This document shows positions 33,582 through 41,902 of a stretch of 64,000 nucleotides of DNA, piece by piece. This stretch comes from Rossellomorea aquimaris (lineage in GTDB: Bacteria > Bacillota > Bacilli > Bacillales > Bacillaceae_B): the NCBI RefSeq assembly GCF_001877785.1, contig NZ_MINN01000011.1, positions 50,468-114,467 on the forward strand. The letters run 5' to 3'. The notes beneath the pieces were generated by a model. That model saw nothing but the letters and a program-made list of their open reading frames with translations. It was not told where the DNA came from and ran no database searches. Position 1 is the first letter of the stretch. Each line of letters opens with the position of its first letter. Position numbers and translations under genes: made by a program.

Positions 33582-34484
33582 TTGGAAAGAATCACAATGA
33601 ATGAGGAATTATCGTTTTCGAGGATCATCCATGGATTATGGAGACTTTCAGATTGGAATCAAACTAAAGAGGAAACATTATCCTTGATTCAATTCAACCT
33701 GGAAAAAGGAATTACGACATTTGATCATGCGGATATATATGGTTCATACACTTGTGAAGAAAAATTCGGAGAAGCACTCTCCCTGGAACCGTCTATCAGG
33801 GAACAAATGGAGATTGTGACCAAGTGCGGGATCGTCCTCCCGTCAAAAAACCGCCCTGACCACAAAACACATCACTACAATACGAGTAAAAGACATATCT
33901 TATCTTCAGTGGAGCAGTCCCTGAAAAATCTTCGTACCGATTACATCGATGTACTGCTCATCCACCGTCCTGACCCGTTCATGGATGGAGAAGAAGTGGC
34001 TGAAGCCTTCACTCAGTTGAAGGATCAAGGGAAAGTGCGTCATTTCGGAGTGTCCAATTTCAAAGAACATCAATGGAATATGCTGCAGTCATACCTGCCA
34101 TTCCCGTTGGTGACCAACCAGATTGAGCTTTCAGCCTATCATCTGGAGAACTTCGAAGACGGCACCCTGAACCTTTGCCAGGAAAAACGGATTGCGCCTA
34201 TGGCCTGGTCCCCGCTTGCAGGAGGGAACATATTTACAGGCGTTGATGAGAAGGCTGTACGCCTGCGTGAAACTCTCACAAAAATCCAAGATGAGACAGG
34301 TGCTGAAGGAATCGATTCCATCCTTTATGCATGGCTGTTGAACCATCCGGCCCGCATCATGCCGATTGTCGGGTCAGGTAAAAAGGAACGGATTCAAAGG
34401 GCGATCGATTCGATGAGGCTTGAACTAAACCATGATCAATGGTTTGACATCCTGCAAAGCTCGATGGGCCATGATGTTCTTTAA
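33582..34484 (+). CDS. ycsN: YcsN-like aldo/keto reductase (TTG start)
   Basis: 300 residues, exactly as B. subtilis YcsN. TIM-barrel aldo/keto reductase with FDHADIYGSYTCEEKFGEAL (catalytic Asp and Tyr), VTKCGIVLP (Lys), LLIHRPDPF (His), and a C-terminal NADP-binding IVGSGKKERIQRAID. NADP-dependent reduction of an unknown carbonyl. The TTG start is convincing: AAAAGGGG lies eight bases upstream and no better ATG fits. Confidence 0.75.
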   Translation: MERITMNEELSFSRIIHGLWRLSDWNQTKEETLSLIQFNLEKGITTFDHADIYGSYTCEEKFGEALSLEPSIREQMEIVTKCGIVLPSKNRPDHKTHHYNTSKRHILSSVEQSLKNLRTDYIDVLLIHRPDPFMDGEEVAEAFTQLKDQGKVRHFGVSNFKEHQWNMLQSYLPFPLVTNQIELSAYHLENFEDGTLNLCQEKRIAPMAWSPLAGGNIFTGVDEKAVRLRETLTKIQDETGAEGIDSILYAWLLNHPARIMPIVGSGKKERIQRAIDSMRLELNHDQWFDILQSSMGHDVL

Positions 34485-34496
34485 AATAAAGCATAA

Positions 34497-34533
34497 TAAA
34501 AGACGATCCTTCTCGAAAGGGTCGTCTTTTTAA
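34497..34533. terminator. Bidirectional terminator after ycsN
   Basis: AAAGACGATCC / GGGTCGTCTTT hairpin, T run on both sides. Confidence 0.85.
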
Positions 34534-34724
34534 CTGATGAGATCATGGTTGCTTACATAATACTCGATGTATACATCCTGAAGTTCACTCATCGATAGTT
34601 CATAGAGTTGTTTGCCAAAGTATTTATAAACGCCGATTCTTAACAGCTGTTGAATATAAAAGTCCTTCTTCATTTCAGGTGAACTCAAATGATTTGATTT
34701 ACTTTCCTGGTGTAACATATTCAT
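34530..34724 (-). CDS. FbpA-family (Fur-regulated basic protein A type) small protein
   Basis: 64 residues. The segment QLLRIGVYKYFGKQLYELSM and SELQDVYIEYY matches the FbpA domain pattern (helical, GVYK...KQLYELTLxEL). B. subtilis FbpA is made under iron starvation and acts in the iron-sparing response. Here the neighbours do not concern iron and no classic Fur box is visible, so the iron link is uncertain. A 7-7-7 dyad lies 52 bases upstream. Confidence 0.65.
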   Translation of the reverse strand: MNMLHQESKSNHLSSPEMKKDFYIQQLLRIGVYKYFGKQLYELSMSELQDVYIEYYVSNHDLIS

Positions 34725-34775
34725 CCCTCCACTCGGAGATATACCCAGTTAAGTGATCATGTTAAACCAGCGAAC

Positions 34776-34796
34776 TGTAAATTTCCATCATTTACA
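34776..34796. promoter_or_regulatory. Perfect 7-N7-7 dyad upstream of the FbpA-family gene
   Basis: TGTAAAT and ATTTACA separated by seven bases. No T run follows, so it is more likely an operator than a terminator. It does not match the Fur 7-1-7 box. Confidence 0.5.
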
Positions 34797-34805
34797 ATAA
34801 GCAAC

Positions 34806-34843
34806 AAAAAAATGCCCCGGTCCATTAAACCTGAGCATTTTCA
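34806..34843 (-). terminator. Terminator of the small membrane protein gene
   Basis: AATGCTCAGGT / ACCGGGGCATT pairing with few mismatches and T7 on the minus strand; it overlaps the last codons of the gene. Confidence 0.65.
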
Positions 34844-35175
34844 CCCTCGCTGCGCTGAAGCTGCTTTTTCTTATCACGTTTGATGAAGAAATCAAGCCCT
34901 GCCCAGAAAACGACTGATATGATTGCAAAATAAGCAATGGCGAAATAAATGTCCTCCGTCTTCCAATCGAGTCTCGGGATCATCAGACCCAATCCGCCGG
35001 AAACGACATAATAAACTCCTATTAATTGCAAAAATACTTTTCTTGGTGATTCTATATTCTCCAGATACCCTTTCCCTGCTTTCCCAAAGAAGATTGCAAT
35101 GCCTCTTAAAATGATATAAGCAGAAAAGGCTATGATGATCGCAACAACGAACTCCTGATTAAATACGTCAGCCAT
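34825..35175 (-). CDS. Small membrane protein, three helices
   Basis: 116 residues with hydrophobic helices around residues 9-25, 46-63 and 77-98 and a charged Lys/Glu-rich tail. I do not recognise the family. The longer frame upstream is not used: ATG at 35175 has AAAGGAGAAAGATT ahead of it. No obvious operon partner. Confidence 0.6.
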   Translation of the reverse strand: MADVFNQEFVVAIIIAFSAYIILRGIAIFFGKAGKGYLENIESPRKVFLQLIGVYYVVSGGLGLMIPRLDWKTEDIYFAIAYFAIISVVFWAGLDFFIKRDKKKQLQRSEGENAQV

Positions 35176-35357
35176 AATCTTTCTCCTTTCCGACTTGCCG
35201 TGGATCCGTATGTACAGAATGATCCTTTTTAAAGGATAAACCCATTGAGGATGTATTTCAAGTGAAAATACTGTGTATAATTTTTTCTTTCCCTGCTGCG
35301 ACATAACCCGGTCACGAACAAGAGAATATATAACAAATGTTTTTCCCGGGGTGACTT

Positions 35358-35648
35358 ATGACTGGCATTATTATTTGCTTGATTCTTCTTATGCTAGTGG
35401 CTTATTTAGGCTGGTCGATCATTTGGATCGCACCGCTGGTCGCCGGTCAACTCGCCCAAGAAGGCAAAGAACGGCTTCTTGGGCGATTCGCCTTATGCCA
35501 TCCGCCTCTAAACAAAACCCTTCCGCTTTTCTTCCCGCAGGAACACAGTGACGAGGGAGGCTCACGGGCTACCCGCGGAAAGCGCAGTCTTGCACGGAAA
35601 TCAATAGCGGTGATTACAGGCTGCACTAAAATGCTCGCCTTTAATTAA
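35358..35648 (+). CDS. Short membrane ORF running into a repeat
   Basis: ATG at 35358 behind GGGGTGACTT; the first 28 codons give one membrane helix (MTGIIICLILLMLVAYLGWS) and then the frame enters MITE copy C and is read through it (REPEAT-derived tail of about 65 residues). Either the gene was hit by the repeat and lost its natural end, or the frame is accidental. Without the repeat part the protein would be a small single-helix membrane protein. Confidence 0.35.
   Translation: MTGIIICLILLMLVAYLGWSIIWIAPLVAGQLAQEGKERLLGRFALCHPPLNKTLPLFFPQEHSDEGGSRATRGKRSLARKSIAVITGCTKMLAFN
35446..35611 (-). repeat. MITE-like repeat, copy C (partial, opposite orientation)
   Basis: Reverse complement of the left arm and about half of the core of copies B and D: AAGAAGGCAAAGAACG, GCGATTCGCCTTATGCC, ACCCTTCCGCTTTTC, CTACCCGCGGAAAGCG and CTTGCACGGAAATCAATAGCGG. 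The right arm and the rest of the core are missing. Confidence 0.8.
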
Positions 35649-35749
35649 TTTTTCAGTTGTGATAAACAGTGAAAACTGACTGTTTCTACATAATTGATTC
35701 AGGTGTAAAATATTGTATAGTGAGATTGTTCTAATGAAAAGGAGAAGCT

Positions 35750-36382
35750 ATGAAAATTTATTGGCAATTGGGTTATTTTATCATTGGATTGCTCATTTTC
35801 AGCTACGGCATCAGTATGTCAATCAAAGTGCAATACTTAGGGATCCACCCCTGGGATGTATTGAATATCGCCCTGTTCGAAAAAATCGGCCTTACAATCG
35901 GGTCATGGAATATCATCATCGGTGCTGCCATGATTCTCGGCACCCTTCTCTTAAAAGGAAAGTACGTCCGGCTCGGAACGATCATCAATGGAGTCATGGT
36001 GGGAGTGCTTGTGGATTTTTTCCTCCATTTCAATCTGCTCCCTCCCCAGACAAATGCAGCCGTGGATGTTTTCTTGCTCATTTCAGCAATAGTGCTGATG
36101 GGGATCGGCGGAGGATTATATTCAGCAGCCCAGTTAGGGACGGGACCGAGAGATGGGTTCATGCTGACCATTTCAGACAGGACCGGTTTCTCGATCAGTA
36201 CAGTGCGGATTCTATGCGAATGCTCGGTCTTGATTATCGGACTGCTGCTCGGAGGTCCTGTTTTTATTTTTACATTCATCTATACATTCATCCAGAGTCC
36301 CATTTTCCAGAAAACATTTCTCTCCTTCACTTCCGTCCTGGACAAAAAGTTTCATGAATCCCTCCGCAGAAAGGCAGGGTAA
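35750..36382 (+). CDS. yczE: YczE/YyaS/YitT-family membrane protein
   Basis: 210 residues (B. subtilis YczE 215). Five membrane helices and the family motifs GIHPWDVLNIALFEKIGLT and GTGPRDGFMLTISDRTG. YczE has been linked to antibiotic or lipopeptide production in Bacillus by an unknown membrane role. Start after AAGGAGAAGCT. Single gene with its own terminator. Confidence 0.8.
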   Translation: MKIYWQLGYFIIGLLIFSYGISMSIKVQYLGIHPWDVLNIALFEKIGLTIGSWNIIIGAAMILGTLLLKGKYVRLGTIINGVMVGVLVDFFLHFNLLPPQTNAAVDVFLLISAIVLMGIGGGLYSAAQLGTGPRDGFMLTISDRTGFSISTVRILCECSVLIIGLLLGGPVFIFTFIYTFIQSPIFQKTFLSFTSVLDKKFHESLRRKAG

Positions 36383-36385
36383 CGA

Positions 36386-36417
36386 AAAAGAACAGGTCAT
36401 GACCTGTTCTTTTTTAA
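36386..36417. terminator. Bidirectional terminator between yczE and 36419
   Basis: AAGAACAGGTCATGACCTGTTCTT palindrome flanked by A and T runs. Confidence 0.85.
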
Positions 36418-36418
36418 T

Positions 36419-36763
36419 CTATGTCATTTCACATGCCACCAAACCATATTGCCGGTAAGGATCTAACTGTTTAACGAACTCGAACAGCTCCTGCACCTTG
36501 GAATTCTCCATATCCCTTTTATAGTAATCCTCAAGAAGGGCAAAGATTTCATTAGGATACATCGGGCACGTGTGACTCCCCCAGTCAGTCTGCCTGCCTT
36601 CAACCCGGTTATAGTAAATATCATCAAGCACCGAAAAGAACAACTCGTACCCTTTCGGAAAGAATTCACTTATCCGCTTTGGGTAATTGTGATTCCAGTC
36701 CCCGCCTTCATAATGGAACGCTCCATCAGATAAATCCCCAATGAATACTTCCACGTCTGCCAT
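36419..36763 (-). CDS. Hypothetical acidic protein
   Basis: 114 residues, soluble, rich in aromatic and acidic residues (FIGDLSDGAFHYEGGDWNHN and DDIYYNRVEGRQTDWGS). No motif that I can name. Clear ribosome-binding site GAGGGGGAATCGAT before the ATG. It lies downstream of spoVR on the same strand but with a terminator in between on one side, so it is probably a separate unit. Confidence 0.55.
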   Translation of the reverse strand: MADVEVFIGDLSDGAFHYEGGDWNHNYPKRISEFFPKGYELFFSVLDDIYYNRVEGRQTDWGSHTCPMYPNEIFALLEDYYKRDMENSKVQELFEFVKQLDPYRQYGLVACEMT

Positions 36764-36827
36764 ATCGATTCCCCCTCAACCAGAAATGGTTTACTACTAT
36801 ATATAGGGCTGTCCACTTGATTTAGAA

Positions 36828-36864
36828 CCGAAAAAACCGATTCCCGGGGGAGGAATCGGTTTTC
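36828..36864 (-). terminator. Terminator of spoVR
   Basis: AACCGATTCC / GGAATCGGTT hairpin with loop of seven and T6 on the minus strand. Confidence 0.85.
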
Positions 36865-36873
36865 ATTTTTGGC

Positions 36874-38292
36874 TCAGAGATATTTCCTCTGAACGCTCCT
36901 TCCGTCATAAGTGAACAGCATATCCCGGTTCTCCACATGAGTTTCGATATGGACGGGTCTGCCCCAGAGGCGGTGGATATAGGGAAGCACTTTTTCCAAA
37001 TATTTGATATCAAGCTCAACATCTTCGAACCAGTGTTTAAGATAAAGTTCCCCGCTCTTCATGTAATCACCGTCGGTCACGGTAATATACGGAAAACCAC
37101 CGTTTACCCGCATGCTTACAAGCTGATCCCTCACCGCGGTCCATTCTTTATCCACGATCTTATAATCCTTACCCTGCTTCTGGAATAGATACATATCTTC
37201 CCTCATCACAAGATCTTTCGTTAAATAATTTCGTAAAAAGGAAATATCCGATTCGATTTCCCTCACTTCGAACATTTTATCCCGCCCGGATCCTGGTTTC
37301 ACACCCCGTTTTATCATTTCCTCTGTAGGATTATCATAACGATCTTCGATATCTTCAAAAATCTTCAATCCCAGGTAATATGGATTTATTCCCGTCCGCG
37401 ATGGCTGTACCACCCCTGCATTCAGCTTGGCGAATTCAATCGCCTCTCCGCTGGTCAGGTCCATTTCACGGATGATCCGCTGATGCCAATATGAAGCCCA
37501 GCCTTCATTCATAATTTTCGTTTCCAGCTGAGGCCAGAAATAGAGCATCTCCTCTCTCATCATCGTCAGGATATCCCTTTGCCAATCCGACAGTTCCCGG
37601 CTGTATTGTTCGATGAAAAGTAGAATATCCTTCTCCGGCTGTGGCGGAAACTTCTTTTTCACTTTTTTGGTTTGACGCTTTTTCGGTTTCTCATCAAGCG
37701 ACCACAGGTCATCATAAGGTGTGACCGGATTCACTTCTTCTTCCACCCATTCGACATCATCCATCGTCCATGAAAGCGTGGGTCTCATAAGGGAAGGATC
37801 GATATGTTCATCAATGGCAAGGACGGCATCGAGGAAGTTTTCCACTTCCTGTTTGCCATGTTCGATTTCATATTTTCTTACACGTTCGGCTGTCGCCGAC
37901 ATGCTTTCGACCATATCGCGTTTTGTATTCTGAAATCTCACATTGTTTTTAAAGAAGTCACAATGTGCGAGTACATGGGCAACGATCAACTTGTTCTGAA
38001 TCAATGAGTTTGAATCAAGCAGGAATGCGTAACATGGATCTGAATTGATGACCAATTCATAAATTTTACTGAGTCCGAGATCGTATTGAAGCTTCATTTT
38101 ATGAAATTGCTTTCCGAAGCTCCAATGGGAGAAGCGGGTCGGCATTCCGTACGCACCAAATGTATAAATGATGTCAGCTGGACAGATTTCATATCTCATC
38201 GGATAAAAGTCGAGTCCGAATCCGGCAGCTATTTCGGTTATTTCGCCAATTGCGTTCTGCAATTGTTTTTGTTCCTCTAGGTTCATGGTCAT
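36874..38292 (-). CDS. spoVR: SpoVR family protein
   Basis: 472 residues (B. subtilis SpoVR 468). Characteristic segments [75 protein letters not shown] and [20 protein letters not shown]. SpoVR is needed for normal spore cortex in B. subtilis; its biochemical action is unknown. The His-rich [11 protein letters not shown] and [10 protein letters not shown] suggest a metal-binding site. Its neighbourhood with yhd genes matches B. subtilis. Confidence 0.9.
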   Translation of the reverse strand: MTMNLEEQKQLQNAIGEITEIAAGFGLDFYPMRYEICPADIIYTFGAYGMPTRFSHWSFGKQFHKMKLQYDLGLSKIYELVINSDPCYAFLLDSNSLIQNKLIVAHVLAHCDFFKNNVRFQNTKRDMVESMSATAERVRKYEIEHGKQEVENFLDAVLAIDEHIDPSLMRPTLSWTMDDVEWVEEEVNPVTPYDDLWSLDEKPKKRQTKKVKKKFPPQPEKDILLFIEQYSRELSDWQRDILTMMREEMLYFWPQLETKIMNEGWASYWHQRIIREMDLTSGEAIEFAKLNAGVVQPSRTGINPYYLGLKIFEDIEDRYDNPTEEMIKRGVKPGSGRDKMFEVREIESDISFLRNYLTKDLVMREDMYLFQKQGKDYKIVDKEWTAVRDQLVSMRVNGGFPYITVTDGDYMKSGELYLKHWFEDVELDIKYLEKVLPYIHRLWGRPVHIETHVENRDMLFTYDGRSVQRKYL

Positions 38293-38389
38293 CCCCCTCT
38301 TTTTACTCTTATCACAATGTATGAGAGGGGATGGTGATTCATGCAGGAGTCTTCACCTTGTACATCTAACCCCTTTAAAATCACAATAC

Positions 38390-38430
38390 AAAAAAAGACT
38401 GCATCCGTTTTTAAGAACGAACGCAGCCCT
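38390..38430 (-). terminator. Terminator of the MFS gene at 38439
   Basis: GGGCTGCGTTCGT arm pairs with ACGGATGCAGTC; T7 follows on the minus strand. Confidence 0.7.
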
Positions 38431-38438
38431 CTCCTGAT

Positions 38439-39617
38439 TTATGCTTTTTTTAGAAATACTATCGGAATCAGGGTAATCATAAGCAGGAGTGCCGAGAAGG
38501 TAAAAATGATTTGAACGGTCGTGATCTCAAGGAGCAATCCGACTCCCATGGATGAAAGACCGAATATTAGTGTCGTCAATGCACCTTGTGCAGCATAAAC
38601 TTTTCCTATTTCCTCATGGGACACAGTTTCCTGCAAGCAGGTTTGCAGGATGATGGTTTTCACTTGATCGAATGCACCGAAGATCACCGACAGGATCAGT
38701 GCAAACAAGGCAGACTGGTTCCAGGCGAAGATGAGCGTGACCAGCGAGGTCATGACCATGCATAAAGGCAGCCAGACAGATCTCCTCCGTGAAAACAAGC
38801 CGTGAAATTTAAACACGAGATATGATGCAATCACAAGGCCCACAAAAAAGCTGCTGTTGATGTACCCCCACCAAGCTTCATCACGATTGAGGACAAGGTC
38901 CACATACAGATAAAGAACTGCAGCAATCCATACCGTTCCTGCTGCTGATTCCAATCCGTAAATGAAAAAGATATTCCTTAGCCGGCCGTTCCTTATCACC
39001 TCAGACCAGCCTTCCCCGATTTGCTTCCACCAATATTTCTTTTGGTGAAGTGTAGCCGGGATGACGGGCAGCTTCAACATATAAAGTGTACTGACCAGAA
39101 ACAGCAAACTGACCAGCACGAACAGAATGCTTTCATTCAAAAGGGTTAACAAGAGCCCGCCGACAGCCCAGCTGGAAAACTGAATGGATTGATCAACAGT
39201 CGATAAAAACCCATTGGCCCCCATCAATTCTTCGCGTTTAACAATGAATGGGACATAGGCGTTCCTTGCGGGAAGTGTCCAGCCGTCCAAAAAGGAAATC
39301 ATGCTTGCAATCCCCATATATACCCACACATTGCCGAGGGAAAATAAAATGCCTAGCAAAAAAAGAATGAGCAGCACCGTCTTCATCAGCTGCGAATACG
39401 CAATCAAGGACTTCATTTGTGTCCGGTTCATTAAAAGCGGAGCCGCCACACTGCTGATGAATCTGGAAAACGTGATGATAAGCGGAACCGCAGTCAGAAA
39501 CATAGGCGACCCGGTCATCTTATGAATAAGGGAGATCAATGCCACGATGTATAAGATATCACCCATATTCGCAAGTGCCTGGCCGACCCAAAGATGCCGA
39601 AAAGATTTAGAAGCCAT
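38439..39617 (-). CDS. MFS transporter
   Basis: 392 residues, about twelve membrane helices. It has weak versions of the MFS loop (FHGLFSRRRSVWLPL in the second half, MNRTQMKSLIAYSQ in the first). The type resembles macrolide-efflux/MFS_3 proteins of Bacillus; the substrate is unknown. RBS GAAGGAGGAAAAGAC. It is inserted between spoVR and the yhdC equivalent. Confidence 0.75.
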   Translation of the reverse strand: MASKSFRHLWVGQALANMGDILYIVALISLIHKMTGSPMFLTAVPLIITFSRFISSVAAPLLMNRTQMKSLIAYSQLMKTVLLILFLLGILFSLGNVWVYMGIASMISFLDGWTLPARNAYVPFIVKREELMGANGFLSTVDQSIQFSSWAVGGLLLTLLNESILFVLVSLLFLVSTLYMLKLPVIPATLHQKKYWWKQIGEGWSEVIRNGRLRNIFFIYGLESAAGTVWIAAVLYLYVDLVLNRDEAWWGYINSSFFVGLVIASYLVFKFHGLFSRRRSVWLPLCMVMTSLVTLIFAWNQSALFALILSVIFGAFDQVKTIILQTCLQETVSHEEIGKVYAAQGALTTLIFGLSSMGVGLLLEITTVQIIFTFSALLLMITLIPIVFLKKA

Positions 39618-39783
39618 GTCTTTTCCTCCTTCTATTCAATTAGTGTAAAGGTAAAAGACAAATCACATTGGATGATGGCTCCCTTCTTTTTGATTACATT
39701 CATTTTAACAAATAATTCTGACTGCGGACACCTGAATTATCCTATTATATTTACTTACCGCTGAAAACACTCCATTAAATAGA

Positions 39784-39812
39784 AAAACTGACTCGGTCCG
39801 CGATAGAGTCAG
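39784..39812 (-). terminator. Terminator of yhdC
   Basis: ACTGACTC / GAGTCAGT arms with 11-base loop, T5 on the minus strand. Confidence 0.7.
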
Positions 39813-39824
39813 TCATCTGTTCAT

Positions 39825-40142
39825 TCATTTTTTCTCTTCTACAGCAATATTTAACGTCTTTTCATTAGCCAGGTCATGAATCACCTTCACGATGACCGTT
39901 TTTTCCTGATTGTTTTCCTGTACAGTGAATTCGAAATAATCGGCAAGTCTTTTTTCATCAATTTTTTGACGCCCTTGGTATTGATAGTCCTTCAATGGCT
40001 GTCCCGGATAATCTTCCTTCATGACTGCCGTGGCTATACGGCCGAACTTCGCATAATCGGAAGGCTGCGGCTGCTGTGCCCCGACATTGCTTGAAAATAA
40101 AAGAAAGAGTACAGGCACAAGCATCATCAATAACTTTTTCAT
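39825..40142 (-). CDS. yhdC: YhdC-like secreted DUF3889 protein
   Basis: 105 residues. The signal peptide MKKLLMMLVPVLFLLFSS ends near NVGAQQ, so the mature protein of about 80 residues is exported. The rest shows DYAKFGRIATAVMKEDYPGQ and LADYFEFTVQENN, the DUF3889 pattern of YhdC/YqzG. Function unknown. Start ATG after TAGAGGTGATGAT; the longer frame starts before this. Synteny with yhdA/yhdB supports the name. Confidence 0.7.
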   Translation of the reverse strand: MKKLLMMLVPVLFLLFSSNVGAQQPQPSDYAKFGRIATAVMKEDYPGQPLKDYQYQGRQKIDEKRLADYFEFTVQENNQEKTVIVKVIHDLANEKTLNIAVEEKK

Positions 40143-40313
40143 ATCATCACCTCTAAAGATTTCTTTCATTTCTTAGGATGATTTAAAAAATCAAAACTCA
40201 TTCACCCAATAGAAGGAAAGTCAATGAAGCAGGGAGTGCCAAGTTTTTCAGCGGAATTAATCCGGATTTCGTCACACAATAAGATTACCCCCTTCAGAAG
40301 GAGGGATATCAAA

Positions 40314-40568
40314 GTGAATAAAGTCGATTACGACCGGGCCCTGTACTACACACACCGCTCAGAATGGGACAACCTGCTCATCCTGATGGTAAGGACGAAA
40401 GATGACCTTCTTTCGAAGAGGATCGAACAATTCCTCCATGCCTATCACTTTTCAAAGGATTATACCGTTGTTGAACGGAGCCTTTACACATTATTGCGAT
40501 ATATTGAACATGCAAATTACACCTTCAGTGTCGAGCAACCACTCCAGGAAACATTTGCAGAGATGTAA
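40314..40568 (+). CDS. yhdB: YhdB-like protein (GTG start)
   Basis: 84 residues, soluble: MNKVDYDRALYYTHRSEWDN and LLILMVRTKDDLLSKRIEQF. A perfect AAGGAGGGATATCAAA lies before the GTG at 40314, so the longer upstream frame is not used. B. subtilis yhdB (80 residues) lies between yhdA and yhdC in the same arrangement. Function unknown. Confidence 0.7.
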   Translation: MNKVDYDRALYYTHRSEWDNLLILMVRTKDDLLSKRIEQFLHAYHFSKDYTVVERSLYTLLRYIEHANYTFSVEQPLQETFAEM

Positions 40569-40589
40569 AAGAGAATTCCACCTAACCGC

Positions 40590-40614
40590 GCTGATTCAGC
40601 ATTGCTGAATCAGC
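40590..40614 (+). terminator. Palindromic hairpin after yhdB
   Basis: GCTGATTCAG / CTGAATCAGC arms with five-base loop. The tail TTATAGTATTT is T-rich only in part, so termination is probable but not certain. Confidence 0.55.
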
Positions 40615-40654
40615 TTATAGTATTTGTAAGATGAACTGGAATTATGATATTACG

Positions 40655-40684
40655 AAAAAAGAAACCGGCGCTGCCGGTTTCCTT
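40655..40684 (-). terminator. Terminator of the yhcY-yhcZ-yhdA operon
   Basis: GAAACCGGC / GCCGGTTTC with loop of three, T6 on the minus strand. Confidence 0.85.
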
Positions 40685-40689
40685 CACCC

Positions 40690-41235
40690 CTATCGTTCCG
40701 CTGCAGTTTCAGACTTTACAACCTCCGCAGCTTTCACATAAATTCCCAATTCCCTTACCATATCATCCACCAGTTTTGCCGGATCATCCAGCAGGCCGTC
40801 ATGGTCATAATCAAAACAATGAGGATCGAGGACCAGCTGTTTAGGGATGACATTTGCATAAACGCCCCTGGCAACGATTCTCAGGTTATTCAGGCAGTTG
40901 ATCCCGCCTTTCCCTCCTCCTGCACATGAAAGGAGGGCCACCGGTTTATGAGCAAATTGTTCGCTGCTGAGGAAATCCAAGGCGTTTTTTAATGCTCCGC
41001 TCATGCCGCTGTGATATTCCGGGGAAGCTAAAATGACAGCATCTGCGTTTTTCACTTTTTGCTTCAAGTTTTGTACGGATTGAAGTTCAGCCTGGCCCGG
41101 TTCCCCTGTATAAAGAGGCAGCGTACCGTCACTGAGATCAATCACTTCTGCACCATATGTCCTCCCGATATAGCGGGATGCTATTCCGGTGCGCCCCTTT
41201 TTTCTGGGACTTCCGTTGATGATCACGATGTTCAT
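40690..41235 (-). CDS. yhdA: YhdA-like NADPH-dependent FMN reductase
   Basis: 181 residues of the flavodoxin-like FMN-red fold. FMN phosphate loop IINGSPRKKGRTG and the second FMN motif ASPEYHSGMSGALKNALDFL are present, then LLSCAGGGKGG. B. subtilis YhdA reduces azo dyes and quinones with NADPH. Start ATG after AAAGGACGTATTTATC. It follows the response regulator gene and stands in the same order yhcY-yhcZ-yhdA as in B. subtilis, so all three may be co-transcribed. Confidence 0.85.
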   Translation of the reverse strand: MNIVIINGSPRKKGRTGIASRYIGRTYGAEVIDLSDGTLPLYTGEPGQAELQSVQNLKQKVKNADAVILASPEYHSGMSGALKNALDFLSSEQFAHKPVALLSCAGGGKGGINCLNNLRIVARGVYANVIPKQLVLDPHCFDYDHDGLLDDPAKLVDDMVRELGIYVKAAEVVKSETAAER

Positions 41236-41255
41236 GATAAATACGTCCTTTCTTT

Positions 41256-41891
41256 TCAAGCAAGATTATGTTTCACGGCGTAAAGTGCCGCTTGAGTTCG
41301 ATCGGATACTTCAAGCTTCGAAAATATGTTGGAAATGTGGGTCTTTACTGTTTTTTCCGTAATGAACAGGCTTGAAGCAATTTCCTTATTACTTTTCCCC
41401 TTCGTCAACTCGGCCAAAACATCTTTTTCCCTTTTTGTAAGAGCATGGATTTTATGAGGGGGATCCTGTTTCGAAATCCTTGTGAGCAAATGATTGGTTG
41501 CTTTCGGGTGGAGGGAGTTTTCCCCTGACAACAGTTTCCGGATACTTTCGACGAGCTCATCAGGTTCAATATCCTTTAATTGATATCCGGCAGCACCTGC
41601 CTCGATTGCAGGGATCACATGATTCTGATCGGAAAAACTGGTAAGCATCAGGATCTGGATGTCATTTCCATGCTTCTTTTTGATTTCCTTCGTTGCTTCA
41701 ATCCCATCCATGACAGGCATCATAAGATCCATCAAAATCAGATCAGGCCTCAGACTGTCTGCCAATTGAACGGCTTCAGCGCCATTTTTTGCTTCCCCTG
41801 CGATTTCTATATCCTTTTGGGTTTTTAAAAAGAAGACTAGTCCCCTTCTCACTACATGATGATCATCTGCAATCAAAATCCGAATCGTCAT
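41256..41891 (-). CDS. yhcZ: YhcZ, NarL-type response regulator
   Basis: 211 residues. Receiver domain with phospho-acceptor Asp55 (PDLILMDLMMPV) and the acidic pair LIADDHH, conserved Lys in IKDIEPDE; LuxR-type helix-turn-helix at residues 145-205 (TKREKDVLAELTKGKSNKEI and ASSLFITEKTVKTHISNIF). Phosphorylated presumably by YhcY. It starts 11 bases after the kinase gene. Homologous AirR of Staphylococcus responds to oxygen and redox. Confidence 0.9.
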   Translation of the reverse strand: MTIRILIADDHHVVRRGLVFFLKTQKDIEIAGEAKNGAEAVQLADSLRPDLILMDLMMPVMDGIEATKEIKKKHGNDIQILMLTSFSDQNHVIPAIEAGAAGYQLKDIEPDELVESIRKLLSGENSLHPKATNHLLTRISKQDPPHKIHALTKREKDVLAELTKGKSNKEIASSLFITEKTVKTHISNIFSKLEVSDRTQAALYAVKHNLA

Positions 41892-41902
41892 ACCCGGTCC
41901 TC

